Source: an uncultured Coriobacteriaceae bacterium
Lineage (GTDB): Bacteria; Actinomycetota; Coriobacteriia; Coriobacteriales; Atopobiaceae
Direction of reading: 5' to 3'
DNA length: 64,000 nt
Assembly (NCBI GenBank): GCA_902788705.1
Contig: CADALE010000021.1
Coordinates: 18,261 to 82,260, forward strand
Positions 17,673-27,095 of the stretch are shown here, piece after piece. A model generated the notes under the pieces. The model saw nothing but the letters and a program-made list of their open reading frames with translations, was not told where the DNA came from and made no database searches. Position 1 is the first letter of the stretch; each line of letters begins with the position of its first letter. The position numbers and the translations under genes are program-made.

Positions 17673-20036
17673 ATGCCAGGACCAGGCGGTGGAGGCGGCT
17701 ACGCCGCACGCAGCTTTCTGACCGACGAGGAGAAGGCCAACGCCCCGAAGGTGACGACTCAGCTGCTTGCGCGCATCCTCGGCTACCTGAAGCCGTACTG
17801 GCTGCAGTTCCTGCTGGTGTTCGCGGCCATCCTCGTGTCGTCGGTGGTGGGCCTGCTGCCCTCCCTCATCACGGGACGCATCGTTGACACGGCGCTCGTG
17901 GGCAACGACCTTGGCCTGCTGGTGCGCCTGCTCTTCGCGGCGCTCGGCGCCATGCTTGCCAGCCAGCTCATCGGCGTGCTCGAGAACTATGTCAACTCGT
18001 GGATCAGCCAGCGCATCATCTTTGACATGAAGAACGAGATGTACCGCCACCTGCAGCGCATGCCGCATTCGTTCTTTACCACCGAGAAGCAGGGCGACAT
18101 CGTCACGCGCATGAACACCGACATCTCGGGTGTCAGCTCGGTCATCTCGGGCACCCTCACCCAAATCGTGAGCAACGTGGCTACGGTGGCAACCACGCTG
18201 GTGGCACTCTTCTCCATGAGCCCCAAGCTGGCGCTGGTGGGCCTGGCGGTGCTGCCGCTGCTCATCCTGCCCACCCGAAGCGCCGGGCGCGTGCGGCTCA
18301 AGCTGGTGCAGGAGAGCCAGGCCAAGAGCGACGAGATGAACCAGCTGATCAACGAGACGCTCTCGGTGTCGGGATCGCTGCTCATGAAGATGTTCACGCG
18401 CGAGGAGGCCGAGTACCAGCGCTTCGTGGGCGTAAACGAGGAGGTTACGGCCCTCTCGCTTAAGGAGCAGCGCTCCGGCAGCTGGTTCCGCGTGGTGATG
18501 GGCATGTTCACGCAGCTTGGGCCCCTGCTCATCTACTTCGCGGGCGGGCTGCTTATCATCCGCAAGCTTGACCCCATGCTTACCGTGGGCACCGTCACCG
18601 CCACGGTCACGCTGGTCAACCGCCTGTATCGTCCGGTTGAGAGCCTGCTTAACCTGCAGGTAAGCTTCACGCGGTCTCTGGCCATGTTCTCGCGCATCTT
18701 TGACTATCTTGACCGCAAGATCACCATCGCCTCACCCGAGCACGGGCAAAGGCCCGACTGCGAGATGGCCACCATTCGCTACGAGCACGTGGCCTTTGGG
18801 TATGATCCCGGCTCGCCGGTGCTTACCGACGTGAACCTGACGGTGCCCGGTGGGCAGATGTATGCCATCGTGGGGCCTTCCGGCTCGGGCAAGTCGACGG
18901 TCGTGAACCTCATACCGCGCCTCTACGACGTGGACGCGGGCTCAGTGAGCGTAGCCGGCGTGGACGTGCGCGACTTTGACCTCACCTACCTGCGCGAATG
19001 CATTGGCGTGGTGACGCAGGAGGCCTACCTGTTCAACGGCACCATCCTTGACAACCTGCGCTACGCCAGGCCTGACGCCACGCAGGACGAGATTGAGGAG
19101 GCCTGCCGCGTGGCAAACATCCACGAGTTCATAGCCTCCCAGCCCGACGGGTACCTCACGCAGGTGGGCAACCGCGGCCTCAAGCTGTCGGGCGGCGAGA
19201 AGCAGCGCCTGTCGCTTGCCCGTGTGGTGCTGAAGGACCCGAAGGTGCTCATCCTAGACGAGGCCACCAGCGCTCTTGACTCCATCTCCGAGCAGGCCAT
19301 CCAGGAGGCACTCGAGCAGCTGATGGTGGGTCGTACCAGCATCGTGATCGCGCACCGTCTGTCCACCATCCTCAAGGCCGACCGTATATGCGTGGTGAAG
19401 GACGGCGTCATTGCCGAGCAGGGCACCCACGAGGAGTTGCTGGCGGCAAACGGCGTGTACCGCGAGCTGTACGAGACGCAGTTCAGGCAGGTCATCGAGC
19501 ACGAGCGGGGCGAGGCCGAGGCGAACGACTCGCTGGACATCGCCGCCCTCTCCACCGAGCTCGAGGCGCGCGAGCTGGACGGCTCAAACTTTGGCGACGT
19601 GCTCATGCTGATGCGATCCAACCGCCAGCACTACCGCCAGCTGGGTGAGCGCCCCAACAAGGCGCAGCTCACATCCATGATCTCCGGCCTTCCGGAAGGG
19701 GCGACCGGAGCGAAGGCGCAGCTTGTCGGCTTCTACGACAAGGAGGAAGGACTCACGGCCGTGATGGACCTCGTGACGCGCTATCCCTCCGACGACGCCG
19801 CACTCATACGCTGGTTCATGGTGGCGGCAGACAAGCAGCGGCAGGGCGTGGGGTCGACGCTGTTCGCCGACGTGCGCGCCGCGCTCTCGGCTCAGGGATA
19901 CCACCATCTTGAGCTGCGCATTCCTGAGGCGGCCGAGGACGCGCGGGGCTTCTGGGACGCCCAGGGGTTCTCCCCCACCGGCCAGCGCGACGACAGCGGG
20001 CGCTATCCGGTCATCACCCTGGCACGCGACATCTAG
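17673..20036 (+). CDS. ABC exporter half-transporter fused to GNAT acetyltransferase domain
   Basis: A 787-aa protein. Residues about 1-360 form a six-span exporter membrane domain after a Gly-rich start (MPGPGGGGGY). The nucleotide-binding domain follows: Walker A GPSGSGKST near 400, signature LSGGEKQR near 505, Walker B VLILDEATSALD near 525, and IAHRLST. That would normally end near residue 620. Instead a 145-residue extension (about 640-787) has a GNAT fold signature: WFMVAADKQRQGVGSTLF, in which RQGVGS near 724 is the acetyl-CoA-binding motif A, and FWDAQGF, a typical GNAT C-terminal motif. The ATG at 17673 follows GGAGGA. It probably works as a homodimer. Substrate unknown. The fusion suggests that acetylation and export are coupled, by inference. 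Confidence 0.82.
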   Translation: MPGPGGGGGYAARSFLTDEEKANAPKVTTQLLARILGYLKPYWLQFLLVFAAILVSSVVGLLPSLITGRIVDTALVGNDLGLLVRLLFAALGAMLASQLIGVLENYVNSWISQRIIFDMKNEMYRHLQRMPHSFFTTEKQGDIVTRMNTDISGVSSVISGTLTQIVSNVATVATTLVALFSMSPKLALVGLAVLPLLILPTRSAGRVRLKLVQESQAKSDEMNQLINETLSVSGSLLMKMFTREEAEYQRFVGVNEEVTALSLKEQRSGSWFRVVMGMFTQLGPLLIYFAGGLLIIRKLDPMLTVGTVTATVTLVNRLYRPVESLLNLQVSFTRSLAMFSRIFDYLDRKITIASPEHGQRPDCEMATIRYEHVAFGYDPGSPVLTDVNLTVPGGQMYAIVGPSGSGKSTVVNLIPRLYDVDAGSVSVAGVDVRDFDLTYLRECIGVVTQEAYLFNGTILDNLRYARPDATQDEIEEACRVANIHEFIASQPDGYLTQVGNRGLKLSGGEKQRLSLARVVLKDPKVLILDEATSALDSISEQAIQEALEQLMVGRTSIVIAHRLSTILKADRICVVKDGVIAEQGTHEELLAANGVYRELYETQFRQVIEHERGEAEANDSLDIAALSTELEARELDGSNFGDVLMLMRSNRQHYRQLGERPNKAQLTSMISGLPEGATGAKAQLVGFYDKEEGLTAVMDLVTRYPSDDAALIRWFMVAADKQRQGVGSTLFADVRAALSAQGYHHLELRIPEAAEDARGFWDAQGFSPTGQRDDSGRYPVITLARDI

Positions 20037-20147
20037 TGCATCGGTTGGACGACCAACTCCTACGTGATTCCCAACAGCTAGCGGCCGGCTTGCGCCCGTG
20101 GTTGTCACCAAACGCGGAGGAGTAGGCGCTGATGCCGCAAAAGCGAA

Positions 20148-20179
20148 GGGCCCGAACGCTCGTCTAAGCGTCCGGGCCC
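20148..20179 (-). terminator. Terminator for fructose operon
   Basis: A 13-bp stem with one mismatch (20148-20160 with 20167-20179; GGGCCCG core) is followed on the minus strand by TTCGCTTTT. It lies between convergent genes and may also stop the ABC-GNAT transcript. Confidence 0.7.
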
Positions 20180-20228
20180 CTCAGCAGGGAAGGAGGAGAG
20201 GAGCGGGAAGGGGCTCCTCAGGAAAGGT

Positions 20229-22190
20229 TTACTCCTCGACCGGCTTCTTCCAGAAGGAGAGGATCAGCGCGCCGGCCACGGAGCCCGCAGCGATGGCGAC
20301 AAGCCACATCAGCGGGTTGCCGATGACGGGCAGCACCCAGGCGCCACCGTGAGGGGCGGGGCTGTAGCAGCCGAACATCGCGGAGAGGCCGCCGGCGATG
20401 GCAGAGCCGATCACGCAGGTCGGGATGATGTGGCCGGGGTCAGCAGCCGCGAACGGAATGGCGCCCTCGGAGATGAAGGACAAGCCCATGATGTAGTTGA
20501 CCAGGCCAGCGTCGCGATCGGCCTTGCTCCACTTGTTCTTGAAGAAAGTGGTGGAGAGGGCAACCACGATGGGGGGCACCATGCCGCCAGCCATGCAGGC
20601 GGCCATGACAACCTGGCCAGGGCCACCAAGGGCGGCGTCGGCAAGCAGGCCGGTGGAGAAGACGTAGGAAGCCTTGTTGAAGGGGCCGCCGAAGTCGATG
20701 GACATCATGCCGCCGACGATGGCGCCAAGAAGCACGATGTTGGCACCCTGCATGCCGCCCAGGAAGGCGTTCATGGCGGTGTTGATGGCGCCGAAGATCG
20801 GGTTCAGGACATACATCACGGCACCGGTGGCAAGGATGCCCAGCACCGGGTACAGCAGGATGGGCTTGATGCCCTCGAGCGAATCAGGCAGGTTGTCGCA
20901 GAGCTTCTTGATGAAGTTGGTGATGTAGCCAGCCAGGAAGCCAGCGGCCAGGGCTGCGATGAAGCCACCGGAGACGCACACGCTGCTGTCGAAGTCAGGG
21001 GCGGTGGCAAGGAAGGCGAAGTTGATGCCGCTCTTGGCCATCAGGCCACCCACGACGCCGGGGGCAAGGCCGGGACGGTCGGCAATGGACATGGCGATGT
21101 AGCCCGCAAGGATGGGCAGCATCATGCCGAAGGCCTCCTCGCCGATCTTCTTGAAGAAGGCGGCCAGGAAGGTGCTGGAGCCATAGGCACCGGTGCCGGC
21201 GGCGCCCATGTCGACGAGGAACGCGAGGGCGGTGAGGATGCCGCCACCGATCACGAACGGCAGCATGTGGCTGACGCCGTTCATGAGGTGCTTGTAGATC
21301 TGCGAGCCAAGGCTCTCGGTCTCGGCCTGCGCGCTGGCAGCCACGACGGTGCCCTCCTGCACGGGAGCCTCATGGTTGAGGATGATGGTGATGAGGCGCT
21401 CGGGGTCGTTGATGCCGGCGCTCACGTTGGTGGAGTACACCTGCTTGCCGGCAAAGCGCGAGCGGTCGACGTTCTTGTCAGCTGCGATGATGATGCCCTC
21501 GCAGTGCTCGATCTCCTCGGCGGTCAGGACGTTCTTGGCGCCTGCGCTGCCCTGGGTCTCGGCCTTGAGCACGATGCCCATTTCAGCGGCGCGCTTCTCG
21601 AGGTTCTCGGCGGCCATGTAGGTGTGGGCGATGCCGGTGGGGCAGGCGGTGATGGCCAGGATCTGCGGCCACACGCGCTCGTCGGCACGAGCCTGGGCCT
21701 GGGCAACGGCCTTCTGTGCCTGCTCGAGGTCGCGGGCAGCCTCCGCCTCGTCGATGATCTGCAGGAACTCCTGCGCAGTGTGGGCGCGACGCAGCGCGTT
21801 GGCAAAGTCGGAGTGCATGAGCAGCGCCGACAGCTTTGCCAGCATCTCGAGGTGCGTATTGGCCTCGCCCTCGGGGGCCGCAATCATGAACATGAGGTCG
21901 GCCGGCTCGCCGTCAGGCGAGTTCCAGTCCACGCCGCCGGGCACGGTCATGGCTGCCAGGCCCGGCTGCTTGACCGCAGCCACCTTTGCATGCGGGATGG
22001 CGATGCCGTCCCCCACCGCGGTGGAGAACTCGGCCTCACGAGCAAGGATGCCCTCCTTGTACGCTGCCGGGTCGTTGATGTTGCCGCTCGCGTCCTGCAG
22101 GGCCACGAGCTGGTCGATGGCATCCATCTGGTCGGCAGCGGTGGCGCCTACCTTGATGCCCTCAACCTTGAGCAGGTCAGTGATCTTCAC
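20229..22190 (-). CDS. fruA: Fructose PTS EIIABC
   Basis: A 653-aa fructose-specific permease that imports fructose as fructose-1-phosphate. The domain order is IIA (residues 1-150, phospho-His67 in AIPHAK), IIB (about 172-275, phospho-Cys183 in ITACPTGIAHTYMAAE) and IIC (about 300-650). IIC motifs include FVIGGGILTALAF and SIDFGGPFNKASY. I set the start at the GTG at 22190 (VKITDLLKVEGIKVG): it has AAGGAAGGGAG about 8 bases upstream and gives the normal IIA N-terminus. A longer open frame reaching 22382 lacks homology. It is downstream of fruK but has its own promoter. Confidence 0.93.
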   Translation of the reverse strand: MKITDLLKVEGIKVGATAADQMDAIDQLVALQDASGNINDPAAYKEGILAREAEFSTAVGDGIAIPHAKVAAVKQPGLAAMTVPGGVDWNSPDGEPADLMFMIAAPEGEANTHLEMLAKLSALLMHSDFANALRRAHTAQEFLQIIDEAEAARDLEQAQKAVAQAQARADERVWPQILAITACPTGIAHTYMAAENLEKRAAEMGIVLKAETQGSAGAKNVLTAEEIEHCEGIIIAADKNVDRSRFAGKQVYSTNVSAGINDPERLITIILNHEAPVQEGTVVAASAQAETESLGSQIYKHLMNGVSHMLPFVIGGGILTALAFLVDMGAAGTGAYGSSTFLAAFFKKIGEEAFGMMLPILAGYIAMSIADRPGLAPGVVGGLMAKSGINFAFLATAPDFDSSVCVSGGFIAALAAGFLAGYITNFIKKLCDNLPDSLEGIKPILLYPVLGILATGAVMYVLNPIFGAINTAMNAFLGGMQGANIVLLGAIVGGMMSIDFGGPFNKASYVFSTGLLADAALGGPGQVVMAACMAGGMVPPIVVALSTTFFKNKWSKADRDAGLVNYIMGLSFISEGAIPFAAADPGHIIPTCVIGSAIAGGLSAMFGCYSPAPHGGAWVLPVIGNPLMWLVAIAAGSVAGALILSFWKKPVEE

Positions 22191-22359
22191 TTCCGCTCTC
22201 CCTTCCTTTGCTACCTTCGAACTCTTGCCGTCAGTCCGTGCTATCCGTGCTATGGATTCCCGGAGCCAAGGCGCCGGGGGCTCCCCTTTTGTCGGGCACT
22301 TCGTGGTGCCCTCAACGTGCCAATCTACCGAAATTGACGGATTTTGGTCGTTTTTAGAT

Positions 22360-22443
22360 ACTATACCAACCAAAACATCCAATTACAAGCATTCAGTTCA
22401 AAAAACATCCACCATTAAGCACACAAGAGCGGATGAACGTTCA
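22360..22443 (-). promoter_or_regulatory. fruA promoter and putative FruR element
   Basis: In the 319-bp fruK-fruA gap a minus-strand promoter is visible: -35 TTGTAA (22388-22383), 17 bases, -10 TATAGT (22365-22360) preceded by TGG. A 22-nt block over the -35 (22382-22403; plus strand ATTACAAGC...TCAAAA) matches 18 of 22 bases of the fruR promoter block at 24241-24262. Further upstream is the exact palindrome TGAACGTTCA (22434-22443), whose TGAACGTT recurs at 24194-24201. Confidence 0.6.
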
Positions 22444-22509
22444 GAAACTTCCAGTCACAGGCATTCTGGATGCTTGGCCAACGCCGGCAAGCACCCGCCA
22501 GGCTCAGCC

Positions 22510-23415
22510 CTATGACAGCGTGGCCAGAAGCGCCTCCACCTCGGGCCTCGTAGCCAGGTCGGGCGAGAACGCGCTGGCCGAGCCCGTGCACAGGCCCATG
22601 CGGAACGCCTGGGTCATGTCGCCCGTCTCGATGACGCCAGCCAGGAAGCCAGCCACCATGGAGTCGCCCGCGCCGACCGAGTTGACCACGGTGCCCTTCG
22701 GCGCCTCGCTCATGGCCACCTCGCCCTTCTCGCTCACGAACACGGCGCCCTCGCCCGCCATCGAGATGATGACGTTGCGCGCACCCTGCTCCTGGAGCTT
22801 CTTGGCGTAGGGCACGACCTCCTCGCGCGTGCGCAGCGTGACGCCAAAGATGTCGCCCAGCTCGTGGTTGTTGGGCTTGATCACAAAGGGGTGGTACTTC
22901 AGCACGCGCGTGAGCAGGTCACGCTCGGCGTCGACTGCGATGTTGACGCCACGCCCGTCCAGGCGCTCCATGATGCGCTCGTACATGTCGGGCGGAAGCA
23001 TGGAGGGCACGCTACCGGCGATGACCAGGTAGTCGCCCGCCTTGAGCTCGTCAAGCTTCGCGAAGAGGGCATCCACGTCCTCCTCGGTGATGAGCGGCCC
23101 CATGCCGTTAATCTCGGACTCCTCGTCCGACTTGATCTTCACGTTGATGCGGCTCATGCCCTCGGCCACCTGGATGAAGTCGCACTTCGCGCCGTAGGCA
23201 CGCATGCGGTCCTCAATCTCGCGGCCCGTGAAGCCCGCCACGAAGCCAAGCGCCGTGGAGGTGTGCCCGAGGTTGCCCAGCACGATCGAGACGTTGACGC
23301 CCTTGCCTCCCGGCAGCACGTTCTCGTAGTGCACGCGGTTGATGGCACCCAGCTTGAGGTGGTCGACGCGGATGATGTAGTCAAGGGACGGATTGAACGT
23401 GACGGTGTAAATCAT
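22510..23415 (-). CDS. fruK: 1-phosphofructokinase
   Basis: A 301-aa PfkB-family kinase that phosphorylates fructose-1-phosphate, the product of FruA, to fructose-1,6-bisphosphate. The N-terminus MIYTVTFNPSLDYIIRVD and the motif VLPGGKGVNVS are typical of FruK/LacC. The C-terminal PfkB signature SVGAGDSMVAGFLAG (about 245-260) holds the catalytic Asp. The ATG lies 3 bases after the fruR stop and its site (GAGAGG) overlaps the end of fruR, so the two are coupled. Confidence 0.94.
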   Translation of the reverse strand: MIYTVTFNPSLDYIIRVDHLKLGAINRVHYENVLPGGKGVNVSIVLGNLGHTSTALGFVAGFTGREIEDRMRAYGAKCDFIQVAEGMSRINVKIKSDEESEINGMGPLITEEDVDALFAKLDELKAGDYLVIAGSVPSMLPPDMYERIMERLDGRGVNIAVDAERDLLTRVLKYHPFVIKPNNHELGDIFGVTLRTREEVVPYAKKLQEQGARNVIISMAGEGAVFVSEKGEVAMSEAPKGTVVNSVGAGDSMVAGFLAGVIETGDMTQAFRMGLCTGSASAFSPDLATRPEVEALLATLS

Positions 23416-23417
23416 GG

Positions 23418-24170
23418 TTACCTCTCCACTTCGTATACGTTTCCGGCAGAGCTGTAGCTCCGATCATCCAGGTGATCGGTAATTACCGTGGCGCGGTCGA
23501 ACTCGGCAAACGTGATGAGCGACACCTTCGAGAACTTGCTCGAGTCGCACAGCACGTAAGGGTGGGTGGTGTGCTCCATGGCTATCTGCTTCACCGCGGC
23601 CTCGCTGAACTCGGGGGTGGTGAAGCCCGTCTCGATGCCGGCCCCGTTGGTGCCCCAGAACCCCATGGTGAAGTGATAGCGCCTGATGTGGTTGACCGTC
23701 TCGGCGCCAACGAGCGCCTCGGTGGCCTGCTTCACCTCACCGCCGGGCAGCAGAACGCGGCAGCCCTTGGCCAGGAGCTTCTGTGCGTGCGGAAGCGAGT
23801 TGGTGAGGTAGAGCGCCTCGGTCTGGGTGATGGCGTCAACAAGGCACTCGGTGGTGGTTCCGGCATCGATGAACACGAAGTCATCCGGACCGATGAGCGT
23901 CGCCGCATAGGCGCCGATGGCACGCTTCTCATCCATGTGCTCGGACTGCCTGCCCGCCAACGACTGGTCGGAGATGACGAACTCGGCCGCCTGAACCTTG
24001 GTGGCCCCACCATGCACCCTGCGCACCCTCCCCTGCTGATGGAGCTGCGTGAGGTCGCGGCGAATGGTGGATTCTGACGAGTTCAGCTGTGCGGTGAGGT
24101 CGGTCAGGGACATGCTGCCGTTGCGATTGACGAGCTCGACGATCTGCTCTTTGCGCTCTTCGGCAATCAT
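23418..24170 (-). CDS. fruR: DeoR-family fructose operon repressor
   Basis: A 250-aa DeoR-type regulator. The N-terminal winged HTH reads RKEQIVELVNRNGSMSLTDL, then SSESTIRRDLTQLHQQGRVRRVHGG. The C-terminal sugar-phosphate-sensing domain includes FIDAGTTTECLVDAI and GFWGTNGAGIETGFTTPEFSEA. The ATG at 24170 has GGGAGG 6 bases upstream and is preferred over the frame's earlier start. It heads fruR-fruK. It should respond to fructose-1-phosphate or fructose-1,6-bisphosphate and act on the two promoters that share the 22-nt block. Confidence 0.9.
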   Translation of the reverse strand: MIAEERKEQIVELVNRNGSMSLTDLTAQLNSSESTIRRDLTQLHQQGRVRRVHGGATKVQAAEFVISDQSLAGRQSEHMDEKRAIGAYAATLIGPDDFVFIDAGTTTECLVDAITQTEALYLTNSLPHAQKLLAKGCRVLLPGGEVKQATEALVGAETVNHIRRYHFTMGFWGTNGAGIETGFTTPEFSEAAVKQIAMEHTTHPYVLCDSSKFSKVSLITFAEFDRATVITDHLDDRSYSSAGNVYEVER

Positions 24171-24193
24171 GCTCGACCTCCCTTGCACGTTAT

Positions 24194-24262
24194 TGAACGT
24201 TTTTGGAGCTCACCTGTAATCATAGTAGGTATTCTCCTTCATTACAAGCCTTTCGCTCAAAA
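24194..24262 (-). promoter_or_regulatory. fruR-fruK promoter with putative operator
   Basis: In the 335-bp gap before fruR a minus-strand promoter reads -35 TTGTAA (24247-24242), 17 bases, -10 TATGAT (24224-24219). Downstream of the -10 lies TGAACGTT (24194-24201), suited to repression. The block 24241-24262 matches that of the fruA promoter in 18 of 22 bases. The remaining 24263-24505 upstream of the GH1 pseudogene shows only a GC-rich CCGGGCATGGGCCCGG hairpin near 24460. Confidence 0.6.
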
Positions 24263-24448
24263 TCTTTCAATCGCATTTGTTTATCCCTCATTATCGTTCA
24301 GCTTCAATCAAATTGATGCACCAAGCACGCTCAGGTACGTAAATGGTATGCCCGCATGGCGTTTGTGGCCGTTCACCTAATGGCGTCCTCCTGCAGTCGA
24401 CAGAGCCCCATGTGGGAAGGATTTCATATCGTAGAGTTTGGTTGTTAG

Positions 24449-25898
<1,450 letters not shown>

Positions 25899-25937
25899 AA
25901 AATGCAACGGGGGTTCCGACCCCGGCGTTGCACTAAT

Positions 25938-25971
25938 GGGGCGGCGTCAGGCTTCTGGCGCCGCCCTTCTT
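25938..25971 (+). terminator. Terminator after GH1 pseudogene
   Basis: An 8-bp GC stem (GGGCGGCG 25939-25946 with CGCCGCCC 25959-25966) is followed by TTCTTT. A second hairpin precedes it (TGCAACG... with CGTTGCA, about 25903-25932). Confidence 0.75.
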
Positions 25972-26040
25972 TCGTGGGTCGGACGGAGATGAGTGCTGGT
26001 ACGGCAAGGCGTGACCAGACCCGTGCCACCTAGCGGCTAG

Positions 26041-26153
26041 ATTACTCACAATTCACTAGATTGTGAGTAATTTAGCTTGGAGGGCCCTCTTTTATCTGGG
26101 CTTTTTTCCTCACGAAAGCAAAACTACTTATTTGGTGAATTGTGAGTAGTTTT
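26041..26153. repeat. Paired ACTCACAA/TTGTGAGT palindromes
   Basis: A 12-bp perfect inverted repeat, ATTACTCACAAT (26041-26052) with ATTGTGAGTAAT (26060-26071), is followed 50 bp on by AAAACTACT (26120-26128) with AGTAGTTTT (26145-26153). The 3' end TTGTGAGTAGTTTTCGA is identical to one at 43718-43734, beside another palindrome of the same kind. The gap 25899-26252 has no gene. This may be a mobile or operator-type element left by a lost gene. Confidence 0.55.
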
Positions 26154-26177
26154 CGAGCTGATTCTCGCTACGGAGAT

Positions 26178-26250
26178 GGCCGGACAAAGTGCTACGTCCC
26201 CAGTGTCCGCGAAGGCGGCCGGACAAAGTGCTACGTCCCCAGTGTCCGCG
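26178..26250. repeat. 39-bp-period tandem repeat with GGACA...TGTCC dyad
   Basis: A 34-bp unit occurs twice (26178-26211 and 26217-26250), separated by 5 bases. It begins GGCCGGACAAAGTGCTACG and ends AGTGTCCGCG. Within each unit GGACA and TGTCC form an inverted repeat. It ends 2 bases before the phosphatase stop codon on the opposite strand. This is probably a dispersed intergenic repeat; other copies would lie outside the window. Confidence 0.6.
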
Positions 26251-26252
26251 CC

Positions 26253-26948
26253 CTACAGGGCAAGCTCCCGTCGCACGGCATCGAAGTCCAGCTCCCAGCG
26301 GTTGGGCACGCCAGACCCGTCCATGCCGCCACAGTCAAGGCCCGAGAAGTCGGGGCGGAACACGTCCACGCAGGTAAACACACCGTCTTCCCACTCGTAT
26401 ACGTAGGTCATGCAGTTGGTGTTGGGGAAGGGCCGCTGCGCGCCGTGACCGGATGCCCTCACGAAGAAGTGGCCAAGCGCACCGCCCGAGCTCACCACCA
26501 ACACGTTCTGCGACGTCGGGTTGCTCATGATCTCGTTGAGGCACGAAAAGACGCGCTCGCGCACCTGTGGCATGCTCTCGCCCCCGCCTGCCTGCATCAC
26601 TAGCCCGCGCATCTCAAGCATGTCACCCATAAAGCCGGGCTCGCAGAAGTCGTCCTTGGCCTCGAAGATGCCAAAGCCGCACTCCCGCAGGCCCTTCTTG
26701 CGCACATAGGGCCTCACCTCGCCAAACGCTGCCTGGCACACCAGCTCCATGGTGTCGCAGCAGCGCTCGGACGTGCTGGAGTAGAAGTGGTCGAAGTCCA
26801 CGCCCCGGCGGGCAAGCTCCTCGCCCGCGATGCGACACTGCTGGATACCGCGCGGCGTAATGGGCGAGTCGCACCACCCCTGGCTTTTGTGCTGCACGTT
26901 AAAGAGGGTCTCGGCATGGCGCATGGCATACAGGAGCTTCTTGGGCAT
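26253..26948 (-). CDS. Histidine phosphatase family protein (phosphoglycerate mutase-like)
   Basis: A 231-aa protein. The phospho-acceptor motif is LYAMRHAETLFNVQHKSQGW, with RHAE in place of the usual RHGE/Q (residues about 9-13). A second catalytic His lies in VLVVSSGGALGHFF, though the usual 'SHGG' reads SSGG, so the canonical second His is displaced or absent. FYSSTSERCCDTMELV matches the 'SSPLxRAxQTA' helix. The ribosome site is weak. It stands alone. Substrate unknown; it may be a sugar-phosphate phosphatase. Confidence 0.8.
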   Translation of the reverse strand: MPKKLLYAMRHAETLFNVQHKSQGWCDSPITPRGIQQCRIAGEELARRGVDFDHFYSSTSERCCDTMELVCQAAFGEVRPYVRKKGLRECGFGIFEAKDDFCEPGFMGDMLEMRGLVMQAGGGESMPQVRERVFSCLNEIMSNPTSQNVLVVSSGGALGHFFVRASGHGAQRPFPNTNCMTYVYEWEDGVFTCVDVFRPDFSGLDCGGMDGSGVPNRWELDFDAVRRELAL

Positions 26949-27030
26949 GGGGTTCTCGCTTTTCTCGGGATGTCGCCCGCGGGGTCGGCACGGTTTTTTG
27001 CATCCCCTATCTTAGCGCCAGCACATGGCA

Positions 27031-27076
27031 ATGGGCCCCGGCCGCTCCGTCTTGCGACGTGCGGGCCGGGGCCCAT
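27031..27076 (-). terminator. Strong hairpin after metY
   Basis: A perfect 13-bp stem (ATGGGCCCCGGCC 27031-27043 with its complement 27064-27076) and 20-base loop lie 20 bp downstream of the metY stop. No T-run is visible, so it may slow rather than fully terminate transcription. Confidence 0.5.
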
Positions 27077-27095
27077 CCTTACTGCAAACCGACGC

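Noticed and set aside
26178..26250. CRISPR array
   Set aside because: There are only two units with a 5-bp gap and no cas genes nearby, so this is a tandem intergenic repeat.
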